A DNA stretch of 64,000 bases from Rhizobium sp. R634 (GCF_002211305.1 NZ_LOKW01000001.1:124001-188000); one strand, 5' to 3'; counted from the first letter of the stretch, positions 9,673 through 17,867 are shown. Made by a program: numbers and translations. Notes: generated by a model not told the origin, from the letters alone.

Positions 9673-9677
9673 ATTCA

Positions 9678-11438
9678 ATGAGACATTTGGGCGAACGAAA
9701 CAGCGAGATCGCCTTGAATACGAAACGGTCCAGAACGAATGTCGAGCTTGAGAACCTGCTTCGCCAGCTTGGCCTGGCTCTCGAGGCATCCGGGATCGGC
9801 ATCTGGCAGCACAACATCGCGAAGAACCAGACGCGGTGGGACGAGCAGCTCAAGGCGATTTATGGCGTGCCCAAGGCGCCGCTCGATGTCATCTGGCTTG
9901 ATAGCGTCCATCCCGACGACTTGGCGCCGACCAATGCGGTCTTTCTGCGCGCCATAGAAACCAAATCGGATTATGCATCCGAGTTCCGCATCATCCGGCC
10001 GGACGGCGTGGTGCGTTATCTGCGCTCGCGCGCCCGCTATTTCGTCGATGCGAGCGGCGATCCCTGCTTCGTCGGCGCCGAATGGGACGTGACCGACGAC
10101 GTGCTTCTCAACAAGGAGCTCGAAAGAAGCCGGGAGGAGGCGCGGCTCGCAGCCGACCACGATCATCTCACAGGCCTCCTGAACAGGCGCAGCTTCGATT
10201 TTGCCCTGGCCGAATTTGCCAGAAAAGAAAGCGCCAAGGTCACGCTTTTCCATATAGACGTCGATCACTTCAAGGAAATCAACGATCGTTTCGGCCATGC
10301 GGTCGGCGATTTCGTTCTTTGCCATGTCAGCAAGATTCTGCTGAACGCCATTTCCGCAGGCGGTGTCGCCGCGCGTCTTGGCGGCGATGAGTTCGCAATC
10401 CTCATCCCCGAAGACGAAGGCGCCCGGATCGATGCGGTGCTCGATCATATTCAGGAGAGCCTGGGCAATCCGATCCCGGTCGGCGATCAGACGCTGATCG
10501 TGCGATGCTCGATCGGCGTTGCCAGTGCCGCAAGCGCCGATTTCGCCAAGCTGCTCTCGCATTCGGATCTGGCGCTCTATCACGCCAAACGGAACGGCCG
10601 GAACCGCGCCGCGGTGTTTTCCGATGAGATGGCTTCGGCGCTCGCCAACGAAAGGCAGCTTGCCCAGGACCTTCGTTCGGGACTGGCGCTCGGCCAGATC
10701 CGGCCTTTCTATCAGGTTCAGGTCGACGCCAGGTCGTTGCGGATCAACGGCGTCGAGGCGCTGGCGCGGTGGCACCATCCGACCAGGGGGATTCTCGCGC
10801 CGTCGCATTTCCTGTCGCTCGCCGCGTCGAACGGACTGGTCGCAGAGCTCGATGATGTCATTCTGAAAGCCGTTCTGTCGGATATGGAATCCTCGGCCGC
10901 GCTCGCCGGAATCCGGGTGTCCGTCAACCTCTCCGCCGACCGTCTCGACGATCCCGAATGGATCACCAGGCTCGGATCGTTCGACATACCGCCCGGCCGG
11001 CTGAGCTTCGAGCTGATAGAGACGATATTCCTCGACAGCCTGAGCGATCAGGTGCGGGAGAATATCCAGACAATCAAATCCTTCGGCATCGACATCGAAA
11101 TCGACGACCTCGGTTCGGGTCACGCGTCGTTGCTCGGCCTGCTCGAGCTGCGGCCGGATCGCGTCAAGATCGATCGCCAGCTGGTGATGCCGATCCTGCA
11201 ATCGGTGCCCAGCCGCCGGCTGGTCAGCTCGCTGGTCGACATAGCGCGCGCGCTCGACATGGAAGTCATCGCGGAAGGGGTGGAAACCCTCGACCATGCC
11301 CAGGTGCTTGCCGGTCTCGGCGTCCACACCCTTCAAGGTTATGCGTTCGGACGCCCGCAATCCTTTGCCGATCTGACGGCGCGGCTGGAGCAGGAAGCGC
11401 TTGAGGTCCGGCAAGCTGGTGTCAACCACGCGAGCTGA
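9678..11438 (+). CDS. PAS-GGDEF-EAL cyclic-di-GMP turnover protein
   Basis: Cytoplasmic c-di-GMP enzyme of 586 residues with no membrane segment. A PAS/PAC sensor occupies about 20-140 (YLRSRARYFVD), GGDEF about 155-310 (DVDHFKEINDRFGH, ARLGGDEFAIL), and EAL about 325-575 (GVEALARWHHP, NLSADRL, FELIETIFLD, AEGVET). The GGDEF signature is intact. In EAL the usual DDFG loop reads DDLG. Whether it makes or breaks c-di-GMP cannot be told from sequence. The ATG has no Shine-Dalgarno and lies 6 bases after TATAAT. Confidence 0.88.
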   Translation: MRHLGERNSEIALNTKRSRTNVELENLLRQLGLALEASGIGIWQHNIAKNQTRWDEQLKAIYGVPKAPLDVIWLDSVHPDDLAPTNAVFLRAIETKSDYASEFRIIRPDGVVRYLRSRARYFVDASGDPCFVGAEWDVTDDVLLNKELERSREEARLAADHDHLTGLLNRRSFDFALAEFARKESAKVTLFHIDVDHFKEINDRFGHAVGDFVLCHVSKILLNAISAGGVAARLGGDEFAILIPEDEGARIDAVLDHIQESLGNPIPVGDQTLIVRCSIGVASAASADFAKLLSHSDLALYHAKRNGRNRAAVFSDEMASALANERQLAQDLRSGLALGQIRPFYQVQVDARSLRINGVEALARWHHPTRGILAPSHFLSLAASNGLVAELDDVILKAVLSDMESSAALAGIRVSVNLSADRLDDPEWITRLGSFDIPPGRLSFELIETIFLDSLSDQVRENIQTIKSFGIDIEIDDLGSGHASLLGLLELRPDRVKIDRQLVMPILQSVPSRRLVSSLVDIARALDMEVIAEGVETLDHAQVLAGLGVHTLQGYAFGRPQSFADLTARLEQEALEVRQAGVNHAS

Positions 11439-11488
11439 TGAGACATGTCGTGCCTTGCCTTGCGGGCTGACCGGCCGCTCTTTTTCTT

Positions 11489-11516
11489 CCCCGCCTTACC
11501 CGTAGACAAGGCGGGG
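11489..11516. terminator. Bidirectional hairpin between convergent genes
   Basis: Perfect 9-bp stem, CCCCGCCTT (11489-11497) with AAGGCGGGG (11508-11516), 10-base loop, lying between the GGDEF-EAL stop at 11438 and the leftward gene stop at 11547. No strong T-run follows on either strand. Confidence 0.55.
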
Positions 11517-11546
11517 AGCAGATTTGTCGAGTAGAGAATTCACTCG

Positions 11547-11951
11547 TTATTGGCACGCGGGCAGGCCGCCCGGATTGTGAATGGCGGCAAAGCCGACGCC
11601 ATCGATCGTGTTGTCGCTGCGGGCCATGAAGCAGTAGTTGTCATTGGCTTCGGGCGCTGCGACGATGCAGGAATTGACGCCGGCCGGAATGACGTAGTTG
11701 TCCAATCCGTTGATCGCGAAAACGGTTGCCGTTCCGTTCGGATGCGGCACCGGCTGCTTGGTGAACAGGATCGCGTCGTTCGGCGCGGCGACGGCGATGG
11801 CCTGGAAATTCCGGCAATCGGGCGAAAAGGCGAGTTGTGCCGCGGCGGGCAGCGCTGTGGCAAGAAGAGAGGCGGCAGCAATGACCAAGACGGCGGCGAT
11901 CTTGCCGCGGCGGGTTGTTTGGCCAGCAGATTTAGAGGCGATGTTCCGCAT
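11547..11951 (-). CDS. Small secreted protein of unknown function
   Basis: 134 residues with an N-terminal basic stretch and a signal peptide (AAVLVIAAASLLATALPAAAQ, cleavage expected after AAAQ near 39). The mature part has three cysteines (DCRNF, SCIVAAP, YCFMA) plus one at the C-terminal end, suggesting disulfides in the periplasm or outside the cell. No family was recognised. The opposite strand carries an open frame of the same span, but only this strand encodes a credible export signal. It is the downstream neighbour of two paralogous unknowns and may share their biology. Confidence 0.6.
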   Translation of the reverse strand: MRNIASKSAGQTTRRGKIAAVLVIAAASLLATALPAAAQLAFSPDCRNFQAIAVAAPNDAILFTKQPVPHPNGTATVFAINGLDNYVIPAGVNSCIVAAPEANDNYCFMARSDNTIDGVGFAAIHNPGGLPACQ

Positions 11952-12014
11952 TGATATGCTCCTTTAAGCTCGGGGTTGATGGTTAAGCGTCAATCACGAA
12001 GCGGATTTCTGGGT

Positions 12015-12731
12015 CTATGGTCCTCCTGTCACCAAAAAGGTTCCGTTGGCGTTGTAGGTCACGGTGAAGCTTGCGTAGCCGGTGGTGAAATCGCAGCGGG
12101 CGGCGTTGGTCTCGTCGTAGGGCACGATGGCTCCGGCCGGCTGGTAGCCGGTTTTTACGAAAAAGACCTGTTCCGGGACGCAGCTCAGGACGGCGTTCGG
12201 CGCAGGGGCGACGAAGCTCGACAGGATGATCGACTCATCGTCGTTCAGGGCGGCGACGCCGCAATAAAGTTCCGGAGTCGGCAAAGGCGTATAGGTGGGC
12301 ACGTTCATGGCGAAGGCGCCTGTGGGGATCCCGGATTGATAGGCGGGCACGGAAAGACCGAGCGGATCGAGCGACAAGCTCGTGCAATTGTCAGGTGAAC
12401 CGCTTGCTGTGGTGAGCGTGATCGACCGGGCGGCCGTGGTTTTGGTAACGATGGATCGTGTGTTGGCATCGAGCGCGATGAGCGCGATCAGTTGCGAGGG
12501 CGGCGCCGACTGCGTGGTGCTGAGGGCGCCGGCGTACACCTGTCTGTCCAGGCCGAAATTGATCTGGGCTCCTGAGCTGGTGTAATTGCCGACACTCTGA
12601 CAGCCGAGGCTGCTCGCGAGGACCGAAGGGTTCGTCAAAGACGGAAAAGCGGCCTGCTTCTGGAAAAGATAAAAATACTGCGTCGTCTGCGACAGGTTCC
12701 GAACGATGATCTGGTAAGACGAACTGGTCAT
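12015..12731 (-). CDS. Unknown protein, tandem paralogue A
   Basis: 238 residues, not recognised. The start ATG at 12731 follows AGGAG at about 11 bases; the longer frame to 12791 has no better site. The protein opens with a beta-strand-like segment SYQIIVRNLSQTTQYFYLFQ and ends YNANGTFLVTGGP; it is rich in Ser, Thr, Pro and Ala, with six scattered cysteines and no signal peptide. The next gene upstream (12852-13523) has the same plan: an LTINVKNYEPQAQGFFFFQ opening and a C-terminus LNANGTWSVQRQ. The two are therefore diverged tandem duplicates. Confidence 0.7.
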   Translation of the reverse strand: MTSSSYQIIVRNLSQTTQYFYLFQKQAAFPSLTNPSVLASSLGCQSVGNYTSSGAQINFGLDRQVYAGALSTTQSAPPSQLIALIALDANTRSIVTKTTAARSITLTTASGSPDNCTSLSLDPLGLSVPAYQSGIPTGAFAMNVPTYTPLPTPELYCGVAALNDDESIILSSFVAPAPNAVLSCVPEQVFFVKTGYQPAGAIVPYDETNAARCDFTTGYASFTVTYNANGTFLVTGGP

Positions 12732-12805
12732 GGCGTGCGGCGCTCCTGTCTGAGATCCAGCCCTATTCGTTACCCCGGCAGACGGCGGCAATCGTGCGGA
12801 TGGTG

Positions 12806-12843
12806 AGTATGCGGGTGAGGTAGGGACACCTCACCCGCATACT
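12806..12843 (-). terminator. Long perfect hairpin between the two paralogues
   Basis: A 16-bp perfect stem (12806-12821 with 12828-12843) and 6-base loop AGGGAC, beginning just after the stop of the upstream paralogue at 12852. No T-run follows leftward. It may attenuate transcription between the paralogues or stabilise the upstream mRNA end. Confidence 0.65.
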
Positions 12844-12851
12844 GCCGAGGC

Positions 12852-13523
12852 TTACTGGCGCTGCACGCTCCAGGTGCCATTGGCGTTCAGCGTGACATTG
12901 CAGACGGTGTAGCCGCCGGTGAAGTCAGCGATGGCCGAGTTCGCGCTCGACTGCGTGAAATCCATGACGCTGCCCGGCGTGTAGGAGCCGGTCTGGACAT
13001 AATATTTGAGGATCGGCTGGCAATCGGTATTGCTGAGCGGATTTGCCTGGACGAAGTTGGAAAGCACGATGCCGCCATTGACCTCGACCGCGGAGCCGAC
13101 GTTGTAATAGGGCGGAGAGGTGAAACTCGGTGTGGTGATGCGGAACGCGCCAGGCTGCACCCCCTCCCCGTAGGTCGGTGCGGAAAGGGCGAGCGGACTA
13201 ACAGTTGCGGTCGTCCAGTCGTTCGGCTTACCGCTGCCGCCCGCCGCTGGAGCCAGATCGACGGGGCGGCTGGCCGATGCATAACCGGAAGCGGAGCCGA
13301 TAGCCGGCGGTGTATTCGCCTGCTGGATACCGGCATAATATTGCAGATTGACCTGGAAGGTCAGAATCGAACCTCCGGAATCGTAGTTGACGAGGGTCTG
13401 CGAGAACAGGCTGTTCGAATAGACCTGTCCGCCGCCGGTATAGATGGCCGGCTGCTGGAAGAAGAAGAAGCCTTGCGCTTGGGGCTCGTAGTTTTTCACG
13501 TTGATGGTCAGCAAAGTAGACAT
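12852..13523 (-). CDS. Unknown protein, tandem paralogue B
   Basis: 223 residues, not recognised. The ATG at 13523 follows GAGAAGGGTCGTGACC; the frame to 13625 upstream is arginine-rich read-through. Features shared with paralogue A are an N-terminal alternating hydrophobic strand, a FFFFQQPA patch (A has YLFQKQAA), a central PLALSAPTY element (A has PLGLSVPAY), GAFRITTPSF (A has GAFAMNVPTY) and a terminal NANGTW. It has no signal peptide or membrane segment. The 184-base upstream region contains a perfect 18-bp palindrome and the XRE regulator gene lies just beyond, so that regulator is a candidate controller. Confidence 0.7.
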   Translation of the reverse strand: MSTLLTINVKNYEPQAQGFFFFQQPAIYTGGGQVYSNSLFSQTLVNYDSGGSILTFQVNLQYYAGIQQANTPPAIGSASGYASASRPVDLAPAAGGSGKPNDWTTATVSPLALSAPTYGEGVQPGAFRITTPSFTSPPYYNVGSAVEVNGGIVLSNFVQANPLSNTDCQPILKYYVQTGSYTPGSVMDFTQSSANSAIADFTGGYTVCNVTLNANGTWSVQRQ

Positions 13524-13680
13524 GGTCACGACCCTTCTCGGTTGAGAGTGAAAACAAGGGTTTCCGCGGCGGCGAGGCAGGCGGATAAGCCGTTTTTGCT
13601 GAGACCGTTTGTGAAACCCTGACAAGAAAGATCATTGATGACCTGCTGAATGGCAACTTAAACGTGTTGAGCGCAGATTG

Positions 13681-13698
13681 AAAATCTGCGCAGATTTT
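13681..13698. promoter_or_regulatory. Perfect 18-bp palindrome, operator candidate
   Basis: AAAATCTGCGCAGATTTT is perfectly symmetric. It is preceded by an overlapping half-site GCGCAGATT (13671-13679), so the same core occurs three times in alternating orientation. It lies 158 bases upstream of paralogue B and 10 bases past the stop of the XRE gene. It could equally be that gene's terminator. Confidence 0.5.
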
Positions 13699-13707
13699 CG
13701 CCTGGCG

Positions 13708-14052
13708 TTATGGGTGCTCCGGGGGAATGGATTCGACCAGGCCCATGAGATTGGAGCGGGCTGCCGCAGGCCGGTCGCGCAGCGCCAGAACCAGTTGCAG
13801 CTCGGTGGCCGAGACCGGGCTGCTTCTGTGCCAGTCCATGGTGCCGCGCCCGAGCAGCAGCCAGTCGAGGGAAACATCCAGGAGGTGCGCCAGCGCGCAG
13901 GCGCTTTCGAGCGAGGTGTGACCGCCATTCTGCCAGCGCGAAACGGCGGCGACGGAGACGTTCAGTTCGGCCGCGAGGGCATGAACTTTCCGAAACTTGC
14001 CGCGGGATATCGCCTCGCGAATGCGTTTGCCGCGTGCCATGTCGTGCGTCAT
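13708..14052 (-). CDS. Cro/CI (XRE) family helix-turn-helix regulator
   Basis: 114-residue DNA-binding protein. The HTH spans about residues 20-60 (HALAAELNVSVAAVSRWQNGG), followed by ACALAHLLDVSLDWLLLGRG, the common end of XRE domains in phage-repressor-like regulators. Two Met codons precede the domain; the ATG at 14052 is chosen because GGGGAGG lies 6 bases upstream, whereas 14067 has no site. It is divergent from the luxI gene with a 175-base shared region, so it may control both the synthase and the leftward paralogues. Confidence 0.75.
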   Translation of the reverse strand: MTHDMARGKRIREAISRGKFRKVHALAAELNVSVAAVSRWQNGGHTSLESACALAHLLDVSLDWLLLGRGTMDWHRSSPVSATELQLVLALRDRPAAARSNLMGLVESIPPEHP

Positions 14053-14147
14053 CGGAATCCTCCCCATGTTTATATTCTTCGGCGGTCATGGAGAGCGTTT
14101 GCCGGTTAATATCAGAAATCGCTTATGAAAATGAAAGGCAAAGCGAA

Positions 14148-14186
14148 GCCCCGGTCAATCTGGTGAAATATCCATATTGCCGGGGC
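14148..14186 (+). other. Imperfect hairpin in the luxI leader
   Basis: Arms GCCCCGGTCAAT (14148-14159) and ATTGCCGGGGC (14176-14186) pair with one bulged base around a 16-base loop. It lies about 40 bases upstream of the synthase start. It could be a leader RNA structure or a regulator site; no classical lux box was seen. Confidence 0.35.
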
Positions 14187-14227
14187 CGTCCTCCCTTTGT
14201 GAAACTTCGACGATCAGGAGGACGGAG

Positions 14228-14881
14228 ATGCTGCGGATACTCACCAGAGAAATGTTCGAGACCGATCGGCCTGCCTTCGATGACATGTTTCGCGCACGCG
14301 CCGCCGTCTTCCGCGACCGGCTGGGATGGCAGGTCGATGTCAGGGACGAATGGGAAAGAGACCGATACGACGAGACGGAAGATCCCGTCTACATCGTGAC
14401 GCAAGGGCCCTCCGGCACGCTGACGGGCTCGCTGCGCCTGCTGCCGACCACAGGGGCGACGATGCTCAAGAGCGAGTTTCGTCAATTCTTCGACGAGCCC
14501 ATCGATGTCGACAGTCCGACGACCTGGGAATGCACCCGCTTCTGCGTGCATCCGCTTGCCGGACAGATCGATCAAAATTCCTCGCGCACGGTCGCCACGG
14601 AACTGCTCTCCGGGCTTTGCGATCTGGCGCTCGATACCGGCATCGAAAGCATCGTCGGCGTCTACGATGCCGCGATGACCGGCGTCTACCGACGGATCGG
14701 CTGGAGACCGACGCCGCTTGCCAGATCCCGGCCGGAAATCGGCAACCTCTTCGTCGGCCTGTGGGACGTTACGGCGGAGAATTGCCGCATACTGCGCACC
14801 AATCTGTCCCGCCTTATCGAGCAAGCCTCCCACAATCCCACCGAGGCTGTCGCCGGCGAAAGGCATGGCGGCATCAGGTGA
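14228..14881 (+). CDS. N-acyl-homoserine-lactone synthase (LuxI family)
   Basis: Makes an AHL quorum signal from S-adenosylmethionine and an acyl-ACP. 217 residues, normal for the family. Conserved features are FRARAAVFRDRLGW near residue 24 (R, F and W), the acidic ERDRYDE near 47, GSLRLLP near 72, and WECTRFCVH near 103. The ATG at 14228 is preceded by GGAGGACGGAG; the frame continues upstream to 14177 without a better site. A LuxR-type gene follows 160 bases later. Which rhizobial system (cin, rai, rhi, tra) this is could not be decided. Confidence 0.9.
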   Translation: MLRILTREMFETDRPAFDDMFRARAAVFRDRLGWQVDVRDEWERDRYDETEDPVYIVTQGPSGTLTGSLRLLPTTGATMLKSEFRQFFDEPIDVDSPTTWECTRFCVHPLAGQIDQNSSRTVATELLSGLCDLALDTGIESIVGVYDAAMTGVYRRIGWRPTPLARSRPEIGNLFVGLWDVTAENCRILRTNLSRLIEQASHNPTEAVAGERHGGIR

Positions 14882-15040
14882 GATGGGGACCGATGGAAAG
14901 CGCTGTCATCCAGAGTGGGATAGGACGCGCCGGACCTTAACCTATTTTTCACGTCGTGCTGGGGATTGCGCTTTTATCAGCAGTCGCTAAATGATACCGA
15001 TACGAGCAGTCAAGCAAACACACAACTGCGAGTTCATCTC

Positions 15041-15733
15041 ATGCTGAGCAGTTCTCGTTTTTTCTACAGTCTGGACCGGATCTCCGCATCGCCGACATTG
15101 CGGGATCTGGAAGCAACGCTGGACGAAGTCCGTCATATCTACGCCATCTCGCATATGGTTCTGCATGTGACCCGCTCCTCCGGCGGCAATGCCAGCAATC
15201 CCTTGCTGATGCTGACCTATCCGCCCGAGTGGGTGAAGCAATATCTCGAGCGGGACTATTTCAGCATCGATCCTATCGTCCGCCTTGGCCGGCGGGGCTT
15301 CCTGCCAGTGGAATGGTCCGCTTCGAAATGGGATTCGGGCCGGGCGCACGGCTTCTTCAAGGAGGCGATGGCCTTCGGCGTCGGCCGGCAAGGCATCACC
15401 CTGCCGGTGCGGGGACCGCAAGGGGAGCGATCGCTGTTTACCGTCACGTCCAATCATCCCGATGCCTATTGGCGGCAGTTCCGCACGGACAGCATGCACG
15501 ACCTCCAGTTTCTCGCCCACCACCTCCATGACCGGGCCATGGTCCTGTCGGGCATGCGAAAGACCGCGGATTTCCCGCAATTGTCGCGCCGCGAACTGCA
15601 ATGCCTGGAGATGACGGCCAACGGCCTGCTGGCAAAGCAGATCTGCGCCCGCCTGTCCATTTCGGTCAGCGCCGTGCAGCTCTACCTCGCCTCGGCCCGC
15701 CGGAAGCTGACCGTCTCCACGAGGAAGCGGTAG
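15041..15733 (+). CDS. LuxR-family quorum-sensing regulator with frameshifted C-terminus
   Basis: Autoinducer-binding domain (about 10-150; WSASKWDSGRAHGFF with the conserved W and D, GVGRQGITLPVRG) followed by a LuxR HTH (LSRRELQCLEMTANGLLAKQIC, AVQLYLASARRKL). The frame ends STRKR at 15733. Reading from 15724 in the next frame gives EAVAKATALELI and a stop at 15760-15762, which is the usual LuxR C-terminal helix. One base therefore appears lost around 15722-15723. A TTG at 14966 could add 25 residues; the ATG at 15041 gives the family length. Activity is uncertain without the last helix. Confidence 0.8.
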   Translation: MLSSSRFFYSLDRISASPTLRDLEATLDEVRHIYAISHMVLHVTRSSGGNASNPLLMLTYPPEWVKQYLERDYFSIDPIVRLGRRGFLPVEWSASKWDSGRAHGFFKEAMAFGVGRQGITLPVRGPQGERSLFTVTSNHPDAYWRQFRTDSMHDLQFLAHHLHDRAMVLSGMRKTADFPQLSRRELQCLEMTANGLLAKQICARLSISVSAVQLYLASARRKLTVSTRKR

Positions 15734-15762
15734 CCAAGGCCACTGCGCTTGAGCTGATATAG
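15722..15762 (+). pseudogene. Out-of-frame remainder of the LuxR C-terminal helix
   Basis: Codons 15724-15759 in the frame offset from the upstream gene encode the TR-x-EAVAKA-x-x-LELI type ending of LuxR proteins, followed by TAG. This supports a 1-base deletion (or a sequencing error) at the junction after the ACG codon at 15719-15721. Confidence 0.6.
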
Positions 15763-15891
15763 TATCAAATGGCATCGCCTTCTCCGCCTCAGGCCAGGCT
15801 TTCGTGAAGGAGCGCTCAACATCTTCATGGACAAACGGGCTTGGGGGAACTTACGTTAGCGCTCCGTATTGCCTTTGACCAAGGAGGTTCC

Positions 15892-16107
15892 ATGGGATCG
15901 CCGACCTCGCTCAAGCTCGATGACGAACTGAAAGGCCGTGTCCAGCAATTTGCACAATATGTGGAGCGTGAGGAGAAGCGCGAGACGCTCGATGCCTGGG
16001 ATGAATTTCAGGCGACTGGTCGGCACGTGACCGGCGATGAGGTCGCGAATTGGCTTTCAACATGGGGAACTGACGAAGAACTCCCCACGCCAGAATGCCA
16101 CAAATAA
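15892..16107 (+). CDS. CopG/RHH-type antitoxin remnant with internal deletion
   Basis: 71 residues starting at the ATG 15892, 5 bases after AAGGAGG. The N-terminal strand TSLKLDDELKGRVQQ matches the CopG-family antitoxins found before ParE/RelE toxins, and YVEREEKRE through HVTGDEVANWL and PECHK matches their C-terminal half. The helix-turn-helix stretch normally between them (about 16-18 residues including a HWIMREAI-type helix) is missing, so QQFAQYVEREEKRE is joined directly. No toxin gene follows. It is probably a non-functional relic, in frame by chance or still expressed. Confidence 0.65.
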   Translation: MGSPTSLKLDDELKGRVQQFAQYVEREEKRETLDAWDEFQATGRHVTGDEVANWLSTWGTDEELPTPECHK

Positions 16108-16146
16108 TCTTTTCCCCGGCTGCAATGCGAAGCAGGGAAACTGTGC

Positions 16147-16611
16147 TCAGCGCTTTCCCTTCGTCCGCGTCGCCAGGACGTTGCGGATCGAAAAGCTGGA
16201 GTGAATTCTGAGGACGCCTGGCAAGGCCGACAGGATCTCCTTGTGGATCCGCTCGAATTCGCCCGCATTGGCGACTTCCACGCGCAGGAGATAATCCGAG
16301 CCGCCCGTCATCAGAAAACATTCCCGGATTTCCGGGTGCCGGCGGACCGCCGCCTCGAAGCGGTCGAGATAATCTTCCGTCTGTCGTTCGAGGGTGATGT
16401 TGATGATCACGGCGATCATCGCATCCGCATTGCTCGTATCGAGCAGCGCCGTATAGCCGCGGATCACGCCCGTCTTTTCCATGATCTTGATGCGCCTGAG
16501 GCAGGCCGATGGCGACAGGCCGACCTCTGCAGCGAGCTTGGCGTTGCTCACGCGGGCGTCGAGTCGCAGCAGTCTCAGAATGTTGCGATCGGTGGCGTCG
16601 AGGGCGGGCAT
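16147..16611 (-). CDS. Lrp/AsnC family regulator of the adjacent dad genes
   Basis: 154 residues with the Lrp HTH (LDATDRNILRLLRLDARVSNAKLAAEVGLSPSACLRRI) and a RAM ligand-binding domain (HPEIRECFLMTGGSDYLLRVEV). The ATG at 16611 is chosen for family length and a weak GGAA; an ATG at 16647 and a TTG at 16665 are longer alternatives. It is divergent from dadX-dadA, the arrangement of DadR-type activators that respond to alanine. Confidence 0.85.
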   Translation of the reverse strand: MPALDATDRNILRLLRLDARVSNAKLAAEVGLSPSACLRRIKIMEKTGVIRGYTALLDTSNADAMIAVIINITLERQTEDYLDRFEAAVRRHPEIRECFLMTGGSDYLLRVEVANAGEFERIHKEILSALPGVLRIHSSFSIRNVLATRTKGKR

Positions 16612-16642
16612 GATCGATTGTTCCAAATTTTCATCGACTATG

Positions 16643-16655
16643 CGCATAATATGCA
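16643..16655. promoter_or_regulatory. Lrp-type palindrome between the regulator and dadX
   Basis: CGCATAATATGCA contains the perfect odd palindrome GCATA-A-TATGC in the divergent intergenic region, the sort of short AT-centred symmetric site bound by Lrp-family proteins. Confidence 0.4.
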
Positions 16656-16733
16656 AGTCACGCAATAATCAATGACAGAATCGCAGGCAATGTCGCTCAT
16701 TATTTCATACACTCTTGGAAAAGAGGGGTGGAC

Positions 16734-17867
16734 ATGGATAGCGATATTTTGGTTTCCCACGCACGTACTGCCACGATCATGCAGGGAGCCACCGGCTATC
16801 TGACGATCGACCTTGCCGCACTCGGCCGCAACTACCGCAAGCTCGTATCCATGCTGACGCCGGTCCGCGCCGGCGCCGTCGTCAAGGCCGATGCTTATGG
16901 CCTCGGCGCCGAACGGGTCGCCAGAACGCTCTACGGTCAGGGCTGCAGGCATTTCTTCGTCGCCCAGTTCATCGAGGCCATGCGGCTCCGGCCGGCGCTT
17001 GCCCAGGACGCCCAGATTTTCGTTCTGAACGGCTTGCAGCCGGGCAATGAAATCGCCTGCGCCGAGAGGGGCATCGTCCCGGTCCTGAACTCGCTCGCCC
17101 AGTGGCGGCAATGGTCGGCGGCGGCGCGCGCGCTGAAGCGCTGCCTGCCCGCCGTCCTGCAGTTCGACACCGGCATGTCGCGGCTGGGCTTCCCCCGTGA
17201 AGAGAGGGCAGACCTCGCGGCCGCCCTTCGCGATGGCGGCAATGTCGAGATCCTGTTCATCATGAGTCACCTGGCCTCGGCCGATGAGACGGATGGCGCG
17301 CAGAACGGCGAACAGCTGGCGGAGATGGCCTGCATCGCCGAGGAATTTCCGGGCTTCGATATTTCCTTCGCCAACTCCGGCGGCGTCTTCCTGGGCGATG
17401 CCTATCATGGCGTGCTCGCCCGGCCGGGCATCGCGCTCTACGGCGGCGCGTCGAATGCCGGTGCAGAGAATCCGATGGAACCGGTCGTCAGCCTCGATGT
17501 CGCCGTCGTGCAGACGCGAGCCGTGCCTGAAGGCACGAAGGTCGGTTATGGCGGCGCGCATGTCACGCATCAGGAAACGCGCCTTGCCACCATTGCAGCC
17601 GGCTATGCCGACGGCCTGCCGCGAAGCCTGAGCGGCCGCGGCGCTGTCTATTTCAACGGCATCCGCCTGCCGATCGTCGGGCGTGTGTCGATGGACAGCA
17701 TCACCGTCGATGTATCGGCGCTGCCGCAAGGCGTTCTGACGCTCGGCAGCCTTGTCGAAGTGCTCGGGCCGCATCAGACGCTCGAGCATATCGCGCGCGA
17801 TGCCGATACCATATCTTACGAAATCCTAACCGGTCTCGGCGATCGTTATCACAGGCAATATCGCTGA
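16734..17867 (+). CDS. dadX: Alanine racemase, catabolic
   Basis: PLP enzyme interconverting L- and D-alanine, 377 residues. The PLP lysine is in [12 protein letters not shown] near residue 50, and the catalytic tyrosine is in VGYGGAH near 263, with the GRVSMD substrate loop near 310. The ATG at 16734 follows AGAGGGG; a GTG two codons upstream is the alternative. The D-amino acid dehydrogenase follows 28 bases later, so the pair runs L-Ala to D-Ala to pyruvate, under the divergent Lrp regulator. Confidence 0.92.
   Translation: MDSDILVSHARTATIMQGATGYLTIDLAALGRNYRKLVSMLTPVRAGAVVKADAYGLGAERVARTLYGQGCRHFFVAQFIEAMRLRPALAQDAQIFVLNGLQPGNEIACAERGIVPVLNSLAQWRQWSAAARALKRCLPAVLQFDTGMSRLGFPREERADLAAALRDGGNVEILFIMSHLASADETDGAQNGEQLAEMACIAEEFPGFDISFANSGGVFLGDAYHGVLARPGIALYGGASNAGAENPMEPVVSLDVAVVQTRAVPEGTKVGYGGAHVTHQETRLATIAAGYADGLPRSLSGRGAVYFNGIRLPIVGRVSMDSITVDVSALPQGVLTLGSLVEVLGPHQTLEHIARDADTISYEILTGLGDRYHRQYR

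Noticed and set aside
9675..11429. Leftward open frame of 584 codons opposite the GGDEF-EAL gene
   Set aside because: Shadow of the rightward gene, whose GGDEF and EAL motifs are unmistakable.
11550..11954. Rightward 134-codon frame opposite the small secreted protein
   Set aside because: It lacks any signal or motif, whereas the leftward frame has a full signal peptide.
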